A DNA stretch of 64,000 bases from Oceanicoccus sagamiensis (lineage in GTDB: Bacteria; Pseudomonadota; Gammaproteobacteria; Pseudomonadales; Dasaniaceae), in assembly GCF_002117105.1 (NCBI RefSeq), contig NZ_CP019343.1, positions 930,001-994,000 on the forward strand, given 5' to 3'. The translations under genes and the position numbers were made by a program. Positions 1-9,378 of the stretch are shown piece by piece; within the stretch, counting starts at the first letter, position 1; every line of letters starts with the position of its first letter. Below the pieces are notes generated by a model. That model did not search any database. It worked only from the letters and a program-made list of their open reading frames with translations, and was not told the DNA's origin.

Positions 1-2197
1 GCACCTGCTTTGCCACGTCCGCTAAAGAAAGATTTAAGGTTTGTGCCTGAGGTTTAAGGCGCAACTGAATTTCCGGGCGCGGACTATCAAGGCTATCGCG
101 AACATTAAATACCGCGGGGTATTTGGCGAATTCTTCACGGACTTCCCGGCTAAATTCACGCAGGGTTTGGGTATCATCAGCGGACAGAATTAATTCAATG
201 GGCTTACCCACATTGATGACGGTAAAGTTAATATCAAATTCATCGGCTATAGCCAGATCGCCAATCTTGCTTTGCCAGCTGGCTTTAAGTGCTTGCGGTG
301 GAATTTTAGCTTTATCCACATTCAGTAACTCAACGGTGACGCGAACCACATTATTCACCGCGTTCGATTCGATATTGCCAATCACCGGATAGTCGTATTG
401 CTGATTAAATTCTTTTTTAACCAATTTAGCTGCCTGCTCAACGCGATCAACGGTTTGCCGTACTTCGGCAAAAGGTCCACCTTCGGGCATGGTGATATTG
501 GCTTTCATAAAGTCCGCAGGCACTCTTGGGAAGAAGGAGCTTTGCAGCCACCCCCCCATTAATAACGACAGCGAAATTAAAAACAATACAAAAAAGGAAG
601 ATACCGTTAGCCGCTTAGCCGCCATGCAACGATCCAGGAAGGGGCGGTACACTTTATCAGCAAAGGTCAGCATACCATTGGCACAGGCCTCCCTAAGCAA
701 CTGAAACTTTAGCATCCAGGGGTTTTTGCTTTTCTTCTCCGGCCCCATATGGGCCAAATGCGCGGGTAGAATCAGTAAGGATTCAATTAATGAAAAACAC
801 AGTGCCGCCATTACCACCAGAGCAATCGCTGTCGGTGAGCCATTATTGCCGGGCAATAAAAATAAAATACTGAAGAAGATCATGGTGGAAACCACCGCAA
901 AAATCACTGGTTTAATCACCAGAGTGGCCCCTTTATTGGCACCGGCCACGCCTTCCAAACCACCCTGCTGATGGGAGTAAACGGATTCACTCACAATAAT
1001 GGCATCATCCACCACAATCCCCAGGATTAAAATAAAGGCAAATAGCGACACCATATCCAAGCTGCCACCGCCGACAGGGATCATCCATAACGCCCCTAAA
1101 AAGGCGACGGCAATACCGATACAAACCCACATAGCCAATAGCGGACGCAAAAATAACATCAATACCAAAAACACCAGTAATAAGCCGCCTAAGCCATTGC
1201 TTAGCAGCGTACCAATACGCAACTCATAAGCTTCCGACATATCTTTCCAGACTTTCATTTCCACACCCGGAGGTAACTGTGGTTTGTAGGATTCTACATA
1301 GTCGCGCACCGCGGTAGCGGTTTTAATGACATTGGGTTCAGAACTGGAAAAAATATTTAACGATAAAGCAGGCTGGTTATTAAAGCGGCCGATAATATCG
1401 GTTTCTGCAAAGCCATCGACAACGGTGGCTACATCGCCGACAAAAATTTGAGTGCCATTTAAATCCCGCAGCAGAACAATGGTTTCAAAATCAACAGCTG
1501 TATAACCCTGAGCACGGGTTTGTAATTGAATATCCCCTTTATCGGTTCTCAGTTTACCGGCGGGTAAATTCAGGGAAGAGTTTCTGATCGCATTGACCAC
1601 ATCATCAAAACGTAGCCCATATCGGCGCAGGCTATCTTCCGACACCTCGATAGACATCTCATAATCGCGGGGGTCTTTCAGTTCTACTTTACCCACATCG
1701 GATAAGCCAGCCAGATCATCGCGAATCTGCTCACCCAACTCTTTTAAGCTGGCCTCATCAATATCGCCATAAAGCGCCACAGTAATCATCCGGCGCTGCC
1801 AACCTATCTCTGCTATTTGCGCACGTTCCGCATCAACAGGAAACGTCGTAATGGTATCTACACGGCTTTTAAGATCATTGACCAAACGCTGGCCATCGTA
1901 ACCGGCCATCACCTTAATTGTTAACTCGGCACCGCCCTCGCGAGCATAAGATTTAATTTCGTCGATACCATCGATATCATCAATGGCCTCTTCGATACGC
2001 ATAACAATTTGGGTTTCTACTTCGGCGGGGCCAGCACCGGGGTACAACATCGTCATGCGGATATTGCTGCCTTTATCGGCCGGGAAAAACTGCTTGCTCA
2101 CAGAAGACAGGCTAGCCAAGCCGCCAATAATAATCAGCACCATTAATAGGTTGGCGGCAATAGGGTTGGCAATAAACCATTCGACAATGCGTTTCAT
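1..2197 (-). CDS. RND efflux transporter permease subunit (3' end outside window)
   Basis: Inner-membrane proton-driven RND pump subunit (AcrB/HAE1-like). The reading frame starts at the ATG at 2197-2195 (MKRIVEWFIANPIAANLLMV) and stays open to the window edge, about 732 residues of the roughly 1030 expected. Visible features are the first membrane helix, a periplasmic porter domain with a GPAEVE motif, and the helix block with VVDDAIIVSE around residue 400, which contains the acidic pair typical of RND proton relays. It overlaps the adaptor gene upstream by one base (TAATG), so the two are translationally coupled. Substrate is unknown. The C-terminal third is not seen. Confidence 0.93.
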   Translation of the reverse strand, partial: MKRIVEWFIANPIAANLLMVLIIIGGLASLSSVSKQFFPADKGSNIRMTMLYPGAGPAEVETQIVMRIEEAIDDIDGIDEIKSYAREGGAELTIKVMAGYDGQRLVNDLKSRVDTITTFPVDAERAQIAEIGWQRRMITVALYGDIDEASLKELGEQIRDDLAGLSDVGKVELKDPRDYEMSIEVSEDSLRRYGLRFDDVVNAIRNSSLNLPAGKLRTDKGDIQLQTRAQGYTAVDFETIVLLRDLNGTQIFVGDVATVVDGFAETDIIGRFNNQPALSLNIFSSSEPNVIKTATAVRDYVESYKPQLPPGVEMKVWKDMSEAYELRIGTLLSNGLGGLLLVFLVLMLFLRPLLAMWVCIGIAVAFLGALWMIPVGGGSLDMVSLFAFILILGIVVDDAIIVSESVYSHQQGGLEGVAGANKGATLVIKPVIFAVVSTMIFFSILFLLPGNNGSPTAIALVVMAALCFSLIESLLILPAHLAHMGPEKKSKNPWMLKFQLLREACANGMLTFADKVYRPFLDRCMAAKRLTVSSFFVLFLISLSLLMGGWLQSSFFPRVPADFMKANITMPEGGPFAEVRQTVDRVEQAAKLVKKEFNQQYDYPVIGNIESNAVNNVVRVTVELLNVDKAKIPPQALKASWQSKIGDLAIADEFDINFTVINVGKPIELILSADDTQTLREFSREVREEFAKYPAVFNVRDSLDSPRPEIQLRLKPQAQTLNLSLADVAKQV

Positions 2198-3414
2198 TAG
2201 TTAATCGCCACGCTGGATTTTTTATCCGTTAGCGCCGCATATTGCTCAGCATCCACTACCGGAGTCACCTTCATACCGGCAACATTTACCGACAGCGAAG
2301 AAACCACTACGCGGGACTGCTGGCTAAAATCGCCTTTCACCATGACCTGGTTAACATTGGACTGCAATACACTCACAGATAACTGCTTCAGGCGATCGTC
2401 CTGATCCAGTACCCAGACTTTATCGCCGGGGTGTAAGGCTTTTCGCGGCAGGCTAACAACATCCTGCTGTACGGCACCACGGATATCCGCATGCACAAAC
2501 TGGCCAATGGACAGCGGCGGACGCTGACTACCGGCTTCACGGGAAAAGGGCATAGCCACTTCAGCCACCGCAAACACCATTCGGCTTTTAACATCAATAC
2601 TGGCATCGGTACGGGTAATAGTGCCCTGCCACTGCCATTCTTTGCCGCCGAATACACCTTTTAGAGTGACGGGGATAGGCGTCGCTGTATCAGCACCCTG
2701 ATAGCTTAGCGGCAAGTCCAATAAAGCGACCTGACGGTCTGAAAGGGGCAAGCGTACTTCAACGACGTCCGTTGAATAGACTCGGGCAATCTTGGTACCG
2801 GCGGTGACATACTGGCCGATATCCACATAGGTTTCCCAAATACGGCCCTTAAAGGGAGCAACTAATTGAGTACGGTCTAAATCCATCTGCGCCTGATCAC
2901 GGTCGGCTTCGGCGGATTTGATGGCCGCTTCTGCGCTGGCAATTTGTGGCTCACGCAAAAACAGAGCATTGGCGTCTTTGTTGCCCAACTCTCGCCACTC
3001 ACGCTTGGCAACACGCTGACGACCACGCTCAGTGGCCAGGACTTCTTTGGCTGAGGCCAGTTTGGACTCGGCTCTAACCAGCGCAAAGCGATAATCATGT
3101 TCTTCAATGGTTAACAAGGGGTGGCTATCATCGAAAAAACCACCGTCCACAAACTGATCAGACACTGAGGTCACGACACCCGACACCTGAGCAACTACAT
3201 CAATTTCACGACGGGCTGTCACAGTACCCTGGGTTTTAACCACCAGAGACCGGCTCTCAGGACTGACATAAATAACATCGGCGGCAGGTGCTGCCTGCTC
3301 CACCATGGGCATAGCCTGGGGTTTGGGCTTGGCGACAACCAGACCCGCCGCCACGATAACACCCAAAGAAAGAACAACTAAGCTATTGATTTTAAAAGAT
3401 TTTAAAAATTTCAC
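2197..3414 (-). CDS. RND efflux periplasmic adaptor (HlyD/MFP family)
   Basis: 405-residue membrane fusion protein linking the RND permease to an outer-membrane channel. It has an N-terminal membrane anchor (about residues 12-30), then a split lipoyl/barrel-sandwich domain (the SRSLVVKTQGTVTARREIDV stretch and the later GRIWETYVDIGQYVTAGTKI stretch), with a coiled-coil hairpin rich in Ala, Glu and Arg between about 120 and 180. Length fits the family. It is the first gene of the pump operon; its stop overlaps the permease start. No dedicated outer-membrane channel or regulator lies beside it. Confidence 0.92.
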   Translation of the reverse strand: MKFLKSFKINSLVVLSLGVIVAAGLVVAKPKPQAMPMVEQAAPAADVIYVSPESRSLVVKTQGTVTARREIDVVAQVSGVVTSVSDQFVDGGFFDDSHPLLTIEEHDYRFALVRAESKLASAKEVLATERGRQRVAKREWRELGNKDANALFLREPQIASAEAAIKSAEADRDQAQMDLDRTQLVAPFKGRIWETYVDIGQYVTAGTKIARVYSTDVVEVRLPLSDRQVALLDLPLSYQGADTATPIPVTLKGVFGGKEWQWQGTITRTDASIDVKSRMVFAVAEVAMPFSREAGSQRPPLSIGQFVHADIRGAVQQDVVSLPRKALHPGDKVWVLDQDDRLKQLSVSVLQSNVNQVMVKGDFSQQSRVVVSSLSVNVAGMKVTPVVDAEQYAALTDKKSSVAIN

Positions 3415-3636
3415 GGTATTTGCCTCAATGCAACCTTTTCGGTGTTACGACCGAATATAGATCTATTAAGACTTTTACTTGTGAAACAGCATTTTGGATC
3501 GCTTTTTAGGGGAAATATTTACCGGCTAAAAGGCGCCCCGCGCAGGCCTATGACTGGCCAAAATCAATTACGTTGTAGTTTTCTTGCTTGCTGGTTTGTT
3601 GATTTTCGTAGTAACTCCCCCAGCTCCAGTACTACA

Positions 3637-4000
3637 AGTAGGGTGGATTGTAATCCACCGATTATGACGGGCTCTTAGCCGGGCTTGGTGGATTGTAATC
3701 CACCCTACATACTTAATTCTCGCAAGCATTCCAAGTAGGGTGGATTGTAATCCACCGGTTATGACGGGCTCTTAGCCGGGCTTGGTGGATTGTAATCCAC
3801 CCTACATACTTAATTCTCGCAAGCATTCCAAGTAGGGTGGATTGTAATCCACCGGTTATGACGGGCTCTTGGCCAGGCTTGGTGAATTGTAATCCACCCT
3901 ACATACTTAATTCTCGCAAGCATTCCAAGTAGGGTGGATTGTAATCCACCGGTTATGACGGGCTCTTAGCCGGGCTTGGTGGATTGTAATCCACCCTACA
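3637..4000. repeat. Tandem 97-bp REP/BIME-like repeats, 3.75 copies
   Basis: Copies begin at 3637, 3734, 3831 and 3928, a constant 97-bp period; the last ends at 4000 without the 3' linker. Each unit carries two head-to-head arms, GTAGGGTGGATTGTAATCC and its near-complement GGATTGTAATCCACCCTAC, separated by a short GGGCTCTTAGCC hairpin and followed by a linker (ATACTTAATTCTCGC). Each arm is itself a near-palindrome (GGTGGATT-GT-AATCCACC). The third copy has a few substitutions. The rest of the gene-free stretch 3415-4169 shows only a 7-bp hairpin near 4020-4039 and no gene. The same arm recurs at 61204-61545. Confidence 0.93.
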
Positions 4001-4169
4001 AGTTGAGAGTTTGAAGAGTGAGTGAGGCCTTGCTCACTCCACTAGCAATAATCAAGTTCTTCAGAGCTATTATCTCCTTCAGACACGGCACCACTATAAG
4101 CTAGTCGTCTAAGGATATTTGCCCTGTCAACAATACGCGAATGCGCGAAAGCGCAGCGATGTCGCTTAA

Positions 4170-5048
4170 CTATTTTTTAACAAACTTAAGGGTCATACGA
4201 TCAGTTTCGCCAATCGCCATATTAACCGCTTTGTTTTCCGGACTGGTGCGCAACGAAGGCGGCAAACGCCAAACTGAGTCACCCACTACCGGCTGATCTT
4301 TGGGGTTGGCATTAATTTCACTGCTGCCAACTAACTCAAAGCCCGCCTGCTCAAACATAGCAACCACATCAGCCTGCTTCAGGTAGCCATTGCTGCCATT
4401 AGCCCATTCGTCATCAGCATCTGCTGGCGCACGGTGCTGCACAACACCAACAATGCCACCGGGCTTTAACATCGCATTCACTTCTTTTAAGGCCTTGGTA
4501 CGGGTGCCGCCTTTGGCTTCAAAACGATTCAGGTTATGCAGAGCGCGGACCATAATCACCGCATCCAGCGTGCCATTGAGTGACTCGGGGATACCGCCAA
4601 AAGCATAACCGGCCGAGGGAACATTGCCAGCACCGGGGTAAGTTGCCACCTTATCGCCAAAGGCTTTATGAGCTTCAACACGCTGCGCAATCACCTCGGG
4701 TTTAAAAAAGCCAAACATCGGCCACATGGTATCGGCATAGTTAATACCGTAAAAGGCCCCTTCTGAACCGACATAGGGCGCTAGAATCTTTGAATACCAA
4801 CCGCCGCCTGGAAGTACTTCGGCGATTTTCATACCCGGGGTCACGCCAAAGAACTCAATCGTCTGTTTAGGGTGCCGGCTTATATCCCGGGCTTTCAATT
4901 CAGCGCTACGGCTATCAAGCACACTAGTGAGTTTTGCACTGGCCGCTTGATCGTCATCGCTGACAGAGGTTGAAGTACAGGCTGCCAAGAGTAAAGACAC
5001 TGCCAGCAAGGCAGTGTTAACGATGACAGGAGAATGCTTGATTATCAT
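4170..5048 (-). CDS. Methyltransferase-like lipoprotein (COG4798-type)
   Basis: 292 residues with a lipoprotein signal (LLLAAC, Cys about 24) followed by a class I SAM-methyltransferase-like fold. The motif I region reads IAEVLPGGGWYSKILAPYVG; later LDAVIMVRALHNL and MLKPGGIVGVVQHR match the strand IV and post-II regions of this predicted extracellular methyltransferase family. SAM is not expected outside the cytoplasm, so the fold may have been repurposed; activity is unproven. Last gene of the long minus-strand block, 33 bases after the membrane protein. The AAGGAT ribosome site supports the start at 5048. Confidence 0.8.
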   Translation of the reverse strand: MIIKHSPVIVNTALLAVSLLLAACTSTSVSDDDQAASAKLTSVLDSRSAELKARDISRHPKQTIEFFGVTPGMKIAEVLPGGGWYSKILAPYVGSEGAFYGINYADTMWPMFGFFKPEVIAQRVEAHKAFGDKVATYPGAGNVPSAGYAFGGIPESLNGTLDAVIMVRALHNLNRFEAKGGTRTKALKEVNAMLKPGGIVGVVQHRAPADADDEWANGSNGYLKQADVVAMFEQAGFELVGSSEINANPKDQPVVGDSVWRLPPSLRTSPENKAVNMAIGETDRMTLKFVKK

Positions 5049-5081
5049 GTGTTTATCCTTTTTAAATAAAAACGGGCACGC

Positions 5082-5663
5082 TTATTCTTCGGGGCCAGAT
5101 AACGGCACTACCAATAAAGCCATACTGGCAATTAGCAAACCAATACCAAAGCCGGAGAGCAACGTTATCTTAATTTGGCTTAACAGAAAAGTGATATTGC
5201 CAACATCAACTGAAACCTCGGGGAACATCATCAACTGGGTAATAAAGCCGATATTTTCTGCCCAGTCTGCAAACATGGGCAAAGTTCCCAACCAGGCAAA
5301 ACGCAACTTACCCGGCTGCTCAGGCCAATACATAGTGATTAGCCAGGCGGCCCATAATACAAACATAATAGCGCCAAACAAAGGCAGGAAAAAATCATAG
5401 ATTTGAAACCGCAGATACCAGCTGCGCCCCTCTTCACCATAGGCGGTTAAGTACTCCTGTACTGAAACACCATCCAGACCCAGCGCCAGATCAAGTGGCT
5501 GATAGCCAAATCTTTCAATAAAAAGGGGGGACCAAAATAAATTATTAACCGCCAAAAAAGGCAAAAAGGCCAATAGTGACAGCATCACATAGGGCAGCGT
5601 AGCAAAGCCTGCCAACCGGGTTGACAGGCTTGATGGAGGTGCTTGATTACTCTGCGGCTGCAC
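5082..5663 (-). CDS. Hypothetical integral membrane protein
   Basis: 193 residues, family not recognised. Hydrophobic segments lie near residues 20-42, 92-112, 130-147 and 165-187, suggesting four membrane spans. A loop with FADWAENIGFITQL is the most distinctive stretch. The start overlaps the end of the upstream MFS gene by 17 bases, so they are probably co-translated and may act together. No catalytic motif seen. Confidence 0.75.
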   Translation of the reverse strand: MQPQSNQAPPSSLSTRLAGFATLPYVMLSLLAFLPFLAVNNLFWSPLFIERFGYQPLDLALGLDGVSVQEYLTAYGEEGRSWYLRFQIYDFFLPLFGAIMFVLWAAWLITMYWPEQPGKLRFAWLGTLPMFADWAENIGFITQLMMFPEVSVDVGNITFLLSQIKITLLSGFGIGLLIASMALLVVPLSGPEE

Positions 5664-6864
5664 TGCGGACCGGAATATTTTTAATTTGCGTAATCGCCAG
5701 CAAGGCTAAAAAGATTAACGCGGCAAATATTTGGAAGGCTAACTCATAGTTGCCATAGGTATCGTTTAATACACCACTTAACCAAATACCCAGACCACCG
5801 CCAAAGGCATCTAATATGGTGATGGTACCCAAAATTTTACCGGCGGCTTTTAAGCCAAAGCAATTAATCGCGGTTAGCTGGATCATGGTGTAAACACCGC
5901 CCCAGCCCAAACCAAATAACACCACGCTTAACCAGATTAAATCTTTTTGCATCGCGGCCAGAATAATAGAACCGACCAACATTACTGAGATATTACCGTA
6001 GAACACTTTTTTATGGTCAAGGTAATCCGCCAAAAAACCAAACACAAATTTACCGGCTAAAGCACAGAGGAAAAAAGTACTGATAAAATTAGCCGCCACC
6101 GGAGGACTAAAGTCCAAATCCCGCATATATAAAAACAGGTGGGCAGAAATACCTAATACCGAGTAGAAAGTAAACATTGCCACCGAAGCCAGCGCCCAAA
6201 AGCTAACCGTACTAATTGCTTCGCGATATTCCATACCGGGTAATTCGCCCTCGGTGCTAACTTCTTCTTTGCCCCCTACAGGCTCCATACCGATATCGCT
6301 GGGCTTGTTTTTAATCACAAAAAACGCCAGCAGCAATAAAATTACCGGGAATATAATCTCGCTATGGAAAGCGTCGCGCCAACCCAGAGCCTCAATCATC
6401 CGGGTTCCATATTGCGGGAATACCGCACCGCCCAGGCTGGTACCTACCAAGGCTATACCAATAGCCGCACCGCGTTTTTCGGTAAACCACTGCGACACTA
6501 AAATAACGCCCGGGTTTAAGCCACAGAACACCAGCACGATGGCAAACATAATATGGATCAGATACATATCCATCAACGAACTAATATTGCCGTACATCCA
6601 AAACGCAATAATTAACACCAACCAGCCGGCCATAAAACAAATACGCACACCGTAGCGGTCAATTAAAATACCGGCAAAGGGCGCCAAAATACCGGTCATT
6701 AATAGCGTAATAAGATCACGAAGCTTTAATTCCCCCCGGCTCCAGCCAAACTCGGCCAATAAGGATTCATCAAAGACTGATAAACCGGTGAGGGTCATAC
6801 CGTTGCTAACCAATAAGGTCAGTGCCGCCAATACAGCCATCAACCAGGGGTAATATAGTTTCAT
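5647..6864 (-). CDS. MFS transporter (monocarboxylate/OFA-like)
   Basis: 405 residues with about 12 membrane helices. The loop 2-3 motif reads GILIDRYGVR, the MFS motif A equivalent, and the second half has FGFLADYLDHKK in the matching loop. Overall character resembles oxalate/formate antiporter-like and monocarboxylate MFS proteins; the substrate is not determinable. It is part of the 4170-15479 block and likely moves the substrate or product of the neighbouring hydrolases. A second MFS gene opens the same block at 15479. Confidence 0.88.
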   Translation of the reverse strand: MKLYYPWLMAVLAALTLLVSNGMTLTGLSVFDESLLAEFGWSRGELKLRDLITLLMTGILAPFAGILIDRYGVRICFMAGWLVLIIAFWMYGNISSLMDMYLIHIMFAIVLVFCGLNPGVILVSQWFTEKRGAAIGIALVGTSLGGAVFPQYGTRMIEALGWRDAFHSEIIFPVILLLLAFFVIKNKPSDIGMEPVGGKEEVSTEGELPGMEYREAISTVSFWALASVAMFTFYSVLGISAHLFLYMRDLDFSPPVAANFISTFFLCALAGKFVFGFLADYLDHKKVFYGNISVMLVGSIILAAMQKDLIWLSVVLFGLGWGGVYTMIQLTAINCFGLKAAGKILGTITILDAFGGGLGIWLSGVLNDTYGNYELAFQIFAALIFLALLAITQIKNIPVRSAAAE

Positions 6865-6897
6865 AATTATGCTCTTATTGTTGGTATTGAACCGTGG

Positions 6898-7626
6898 TTA
6901 TTGCTCGGACATGATTTGAATAATTTCCACGGTTTTTTCTACTAAAATTTTCTGCTGCTCTTCACGACTAATGGTCGCTTCACCATCATTATTCTGTGGG
7001 CCATAGTGACCCATTTGGGCATGGTTGCCCCCTTCAATTTTAAAGTAAATGGCCTCTGCCGGCAGATTGCCCCTAGCACCCAGAATCTCTTCTTCGGTGG
7101 ACAGTAAATCATTGGCGCCATAAACCAGCATCACCGGCTGTGGGTGCTTATCAATTAATCCTTCTTTATGGGCGTAGGAAGAAATAAACAATAGGCCATC
7201 GTCCTGGTTGGTCTCGGCGTACATGGCAATACCAATGCCACCCAGCGAATGACCACCCAGCACATAGTTTTTACAATTGGCTTTGGCAAATTCGCTTTGC
7301 TTGGCATCGTTGGCGGCATCTACATCCATCATCGCCATATCCAGAGTCAGTTTTAGCAAAAAGGTATGCACGCCCGCCTGAGCGACATCGGCGGTATAAG
7401 GTGCATAGGCTTCGGCGTGAACCAGACCGCCGGGATAGTAGATATAACAGGTATCCGAGATGGGATTGTCAGCCTTAAATAAATAATAGTCATCCGCTTC
7501 CTCGGCGGTGGCCAATCGCTCTAAAGCTTCAGGCATGGGTTTTGAGCTACATCCCCAAACCAGGGAAGCCACTATTAGCAGAGTAAAAATTCTTAACATC
7601 ATCATATACCTATCAGTAAAAGCCAT
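6898..7626 (-). CDS. Alpha/beta hydrolase, probable lipoprotein
   Basis: 242 residues. N-terminal hydrophobic leader ending SLVWGC suggests a lipoprotein, though Trp at -2 is not ideal. The nucleophile elbow GHSLGG (about residue 126) and a late GGNHAQMGHYG with the presumed catalytic His mark the PF12695-type hydrolase family (dienelactone-hydrolase-like). It is a paralogue of the hydrolase at 15673-16464 (shared YPG/YPC strand, GHSxGG, GGxHxQxGH). An ATG seven codons in, just after AGG, is an alternative start that gives a more usual signal peptide. Confidence 0.82.
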   Translation of the reverse strand: MAFTDRYMMMLRIFTLLIVASLVWGCSSKPMPEALERLATAEEADDYYLFKADNPISDTCYIYYPGGLVHAEAYAPYTADVAQAGVHTFLLKLTLDMAMMDVDAANDAKQSEFAKANCKNYVLGGHSLGGIGIAMYAETNQDDGLLFISSYAHKEGLIDKHPQPVMLVYGANDLLSTEEEILGARGNLPAEAIYFKIEGGNHAQMGHYGPQNNDGEATISREEQQKILVEKTVEIIQIMSEQ

Positions 7627-7695
7627 GGTAAAACCTGGCGGGTCAAAATCTCTTGATAAAAATCATTGTCTTATACGAATAATTTCCAGTCTGGT

Positions 7696-8409
7696 TTATT
7701 CGAAGTTATCCGGCGCCGTAATCGCATCGGTTAATACCGCCTGAATATACTGCTTGGTAGGCAGGTGGCAATAATGGGTACCTTTAAAGCGGTCCGGCAT
7801 AGGAATCAACACGGAATAAGGCACCAACAGCGCCTTGCTGCGAAAGTGCAAAATATTTTCAGCATCTCTAACGGCGGTCTCATAGGGCCATGGATTTAAC
7901 CATTTAGGGCCAATACGGCTAACCTCATCTTCATCAATCAAATAATTGCTATTGTTATTGGCGATACCTGCGGCTGCCATCTCGGCAACCACCTGTTCTA
8001 CATCCCGCTTAATAATATCGCTACAGCGTTGTTCTTCGCCGGCTTTATCGTCGCCGTGTACACCCTGAATACGGTCAGCGGTTTTGAGTTTACAAGACAC
8101 TACCGCCGGAAACTCTTCCGGCTGACCATTAACAGTTAAGGGTAGATAGTGGATATATTGGTGGGAGGTCAATGGCTCAATAGCAGGCTTGGATTTTACA
8201 AAGCTATCATAATTTTGGTGGACTTCGTTGACCACGGGCATGGTGGTACTGGCCATATAGGTCTGGATTTTTTCGCAGTAATCCGCCGGAATAATATCCT
8301 GCGGCCCCTCAGCAAAAGTGGTGTAGACCTTTTCTTCACCATCGTCACCACCGCAAGCCGTCAGTGCTATAGCGGATGCTATTAAGAGTGTCTTTGATAA
8401 TTTATTCAC
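7696..8409 (-). CDS. Hypothetical lipoprotein
   Basis: 237 residues with a clear lipobox (ALTAC, Cys 19) followed by a GGDDGEE linker that should place the protein away from the membrane. No known domain recognised. Several Cys residues (in DYCEK, VSCKL, EQRCS, HYCHLP) could form disulfides. Lies between the MBL hydrolase and the alpha/beta hydrolase of the same strand, 36 and 69 bases from them, so probably in the same operon and envelope-located. Confidence 0.72.
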   Translation of the reverse strand: MNKLSKTLLIASAIALTACGGDDGEEKVYTTFAEGPQDIIPADYCEKIQTYMASTTMPVVNEVHQNYDSFVKSKPAIEPLTSHQYIHYLPLTVNGQPEEFPAVVSCKLKTADRIQGVHGDDKAGEEQRCSDIIKRDVEQVVAEMAAAGIANNNSNYLIDEDEVSRIGPKWLNPWPYETAVRDAENILHFRSKALLVPYSVLIPMPDRFKGTHYCHLPTKQYIQAVLTDAITAPDNFE

Positions 8410-8445
8410 ATTCTCAACCTGTTTGTTGTTAAAGCTATTTGGGGC

Positions 8446-9378
8446 TTATCGCCCGATAGCGTAATAAGAGGCAATACGTTGTAGCAACACGCGGAATTTT
8501 TTCTCGTTATAGCCCCGAGTATCTTCAAAGGGCGTAACATCCACTTTGCGGTGCACCATAAAGGAAATGGTGCCTTTATCCATTTCGGCTTTAACGGCGG
8601 CCATCGATTGTTGCCAAAATCTTCTACGTTCAGAAACCGCCTTTATATCACCCAATGTGGCTGAAGGGGCAATTTTTCCCTGCTTATTTAGCGCGGGGAC
8701 TAAATGGGAAGCGATGACCTGTGTTAAACCTTCACGCTCGGCCAGGGCTTCCAGCTCGGCAAGATAGGCATCGATATTATAAAAATGAAAATCCGCCACC
8801 TGAGGATCCCATGGCATATACCAGCCACTGGGCGGCGTCACCACATCCACCACATAGAGCATAGGATGCGGTCTGGGAATCATAGCAACCAAACAGGTGC
8901 CATGGCTGGGGCCGTAATAATAGAGGTCCATCGATTTATCGCCCACGGTCACCGTATGCTGTTTATCAAAGGTGATATCCGGCATCACAATATCCGGGTG
9001 GGGTGAACTTTTTATATTATCAACACAGCGCTGCTGGGCCACAAACTGCGCGCCTTCTTGCTTAAAAATCGCACCACCTGCTGCATGGTCCCAATGGGCA
9101 TGGGAATACACCACATACTTAACTGGCTGGTCGGTAATTTTTGCAATCTCCTGCCGGTAGACTTTGGCAGCATCTGCACTGATAGGGTCAGTTACAATCA
9201 CCCCTTGGTCGCTCACTAAAAAGATACTGCGATAAGCACCCCAGCGAAAGGCATATAAGCCCTCAGCCAACTGCTCGGTTTCCGTGGGGACAATGCCTGG
9301 TGGTGCATATTGCGACCAGGCTGCTGGCATAAAGCAGCACAGCAGCAAGGTCAAAATAGGGCGAAAGCGGTTAGGCAC
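8446..9378 (-). CDS. Secreted MBL-fold metallo-hydrolase
   Basis: 310 residues, Sec signal at the N terminus (LLLCCFMPAAWSQ). The zinc motif HAHWDH (about residues 104-109), a further His in GPSHGT, Asp in VVDVV and the late His in IASHLVP supply the usual dinuclear metal ligands of the metallo-beta-lactamase fold. Substrate unknown; a lactone or ester hydrolase is plausible by family. The start is GTG at 9378, directly abutting the stop of the cytochrome gene (TAAGTG). Confidence 0.87.
   Translation of the reverse strand: MPNRFRPILTLLLCCFMPAAWSQYAPPGIVPTETEQLAEGLYAFRWGAYRSIFLVSDQGVIVTDPISADAAKVYRQEIAKITDQPVKYVVYSHAHWDHAAGGAIFKQEGAQFVAQQRCVDNIKSSPHPDIVMPDITFDKQHTVTVGDKSMDLYYYGPSHGTCLVAMIPRPHPMLYVVDVVTPPSGWYMPWDPQVADFHFYNIDAYLAELEALAEREGLTQVIASHLVPALNKQGKIAPSATLGDIKAVSERRRFWQQSMAAVKAEMDKGTISFMVHRKVDVTPFEDTRGYNEKKFRVLLQRIASYYAIGR

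Noticed and set aside
3637-4000. CRISPR array
   Set aside because: The whole 97-bp unit including the linker repeats, so there are no unique spacers, and no cas gene is present.
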